Source of the DNA: Streptomyces pinistramenti
Lineage (GTDB): Bacteria > Actinomycetota > Actinomycetes > Streptomycetales > Streptomycetaceae
Assembly (NCBI RefSeq): GCF_020564935.1
Contig: NZ_JAJCXB010000016.1
Location: forward strand, 1-64,000
DNA length: 64,000 nucleotides
Direction: 5' to 3'
Every line of letters starts with the position of its first letter. Position 1 is the first letter of the stretch. The notes under the pieces are model-generated. The model saw nothing but the letters and a program-made list of their open reading frames with translations. It made no database searches and was not told the DNA's origin. A program made the position numbers and the translations under genes. Below are positions 63,712 to 64,000 of the stretch, in pieces.

Positions 63712-64000
63712 GCGGTCACCTTCTTGTGTTCGGCGCCGACCGCGTCGGCGAGCGTGGCGTACGGGCTGTTGCGCAGGCGGGCGGCGAGTCCCTTGTGGAG
63801 GGCGCGGCACCAGAACGGGCCTTCGTAGATGAAGGCGCTGTAGCCCTGGACGAGGGTGGCGCCGGCCAGGATGCGCTGCCAGGCGTCCTCGGCGGTGGTG
63901 ATGCCGCCGACGCCGATGAGGGTGATCCGGCCGCCGACGCGGGCGTACAGGCGGCGCAGCACCTCCAGGGAGCGTTCCTTGACGGGTGCGCCGGACAGGC
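63708..64000 (-). CDS. pyrD: Dihydroorotate dehydrogenase, quinone-dependent, 5' part outside window
   Basis: Only the C-terminal ~97 residues are visible, ending at 63708. [20 protein letters not shown] and [20 protein letters not shown] are the FMN-phosphate-binding strands of class 2 DHODH, a membrane-associated enzyme of pyrimidine synthesis. Translationally coupled to pyrF. Confidence 0.93.
   Translation of the reverse strand, partial: LSGAPVKERSLEVLRRLYARVGGRITLIGVGGITTAEDAWQRILAGATLVQGYSAFIYEGPFWCRALHKGLAARLRNSPYATLADAVGAEHKKVTA

Overview
High-GC actinobacterial DNA, almost certainly a Streptomyces chromosome. Evidence: codons with G/C third positions throughout; the gene order pyrD-pyrF-mihF-gmk-rpoZ-coaBC-metK-priA-fmt-rsmB-rpe; an actinobacterial-type integration host factor; a ribD-ribE-ribM-ribBA-ribH operon behind an FMN riboswitch; and a helicase-dead actinobacterial PriA. 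Most of the window (about 16-64 kb) is core chromosome. The stretch 0.9-16.1 kb is an inserted accessory island.

Left end and island (1-16.2 kb). A partial oligopeptide/nickel-type ABC ATPase is followed by a displaced 3' tail of a C39-like peptidase gene (794-941, minus). The intact peptidase gene lies 15 kb away at 16,036-17,418. A 41-bp perfect direct repeat (901-941 and 16,143-16,183) lies inside both copies. I read these as att sites of an element that integrated near the 3' end of this gene and supplied a substitute C-terminus. The island carries: a divergent ABC exporter; a compact class I lanthipeptide operon (51-aa precursor with a six-cysteine core, full-length LanB, LanC); a decayed IS1380 transposase; a frameshifted gene of unknown function; a small secreted protein; a NUDIX pseudogene that has lost its Nudix box; and a lasso-peptide operon (C, B1, B2, PIMT-type methyltransferase). 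The lasso cyclase has lost its N-terminal half and no precursor gene is visible. At about 15,497 it is fused back-to-back with a tyrosine recombinase that has also lost its N-terminal half. The island is therefore probably immobile and the lasso system non-functional, while the lanthipeptide operon looks intact.

Core region 16-31 kb. Secreted C39-like peptidase, P-loop kinase, EccA-like TPR-AAA ATPase, two overlapping CNNM/HlyC membrane proteins, hisE-hisG-PH-domain protein, a 44-bp tandem hairpin repeat, and the riboflavin operon. Next comes a 376-aa predicted deaminase (HxE plus CxxC) carrying an LQRSAGNAAV motif near its N-terminus, a candidate contractile-injection or polymorphic-toxin effector.

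31-49 kb. ROK regulator divergent from an MFS transporter, thioesterase, uracil-type NCS2 permease, secreted phospholipase A2, DUF5995 protein, a frameshifted LLM oxidoreductase, and a lysine-catabolic locus (DavA amidase, DavB lysine 2-monooxygenase, LysR and Lrp regulators, APC permease). A shared TTGCGC-based motif lies upstream of davA and of the permease. Then GuaB1, a barnase lipoprotein/barstar pair, a SorC-type regulator and Rpe.

49-64 kb. A small scar region has transposase remains and a PGRS-like Gly-rich exported protein. Its reading frame continues past a TGA into an LAHTG sortase-like tail. The translation/nucleotide/coenzyme gene block follows, with priA interrupted by a 2-nt frameshift. 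The window ends inside pyrD. Coordinates come from reading the sequence by eye; homology statements rest on recognised motifs, not searches.
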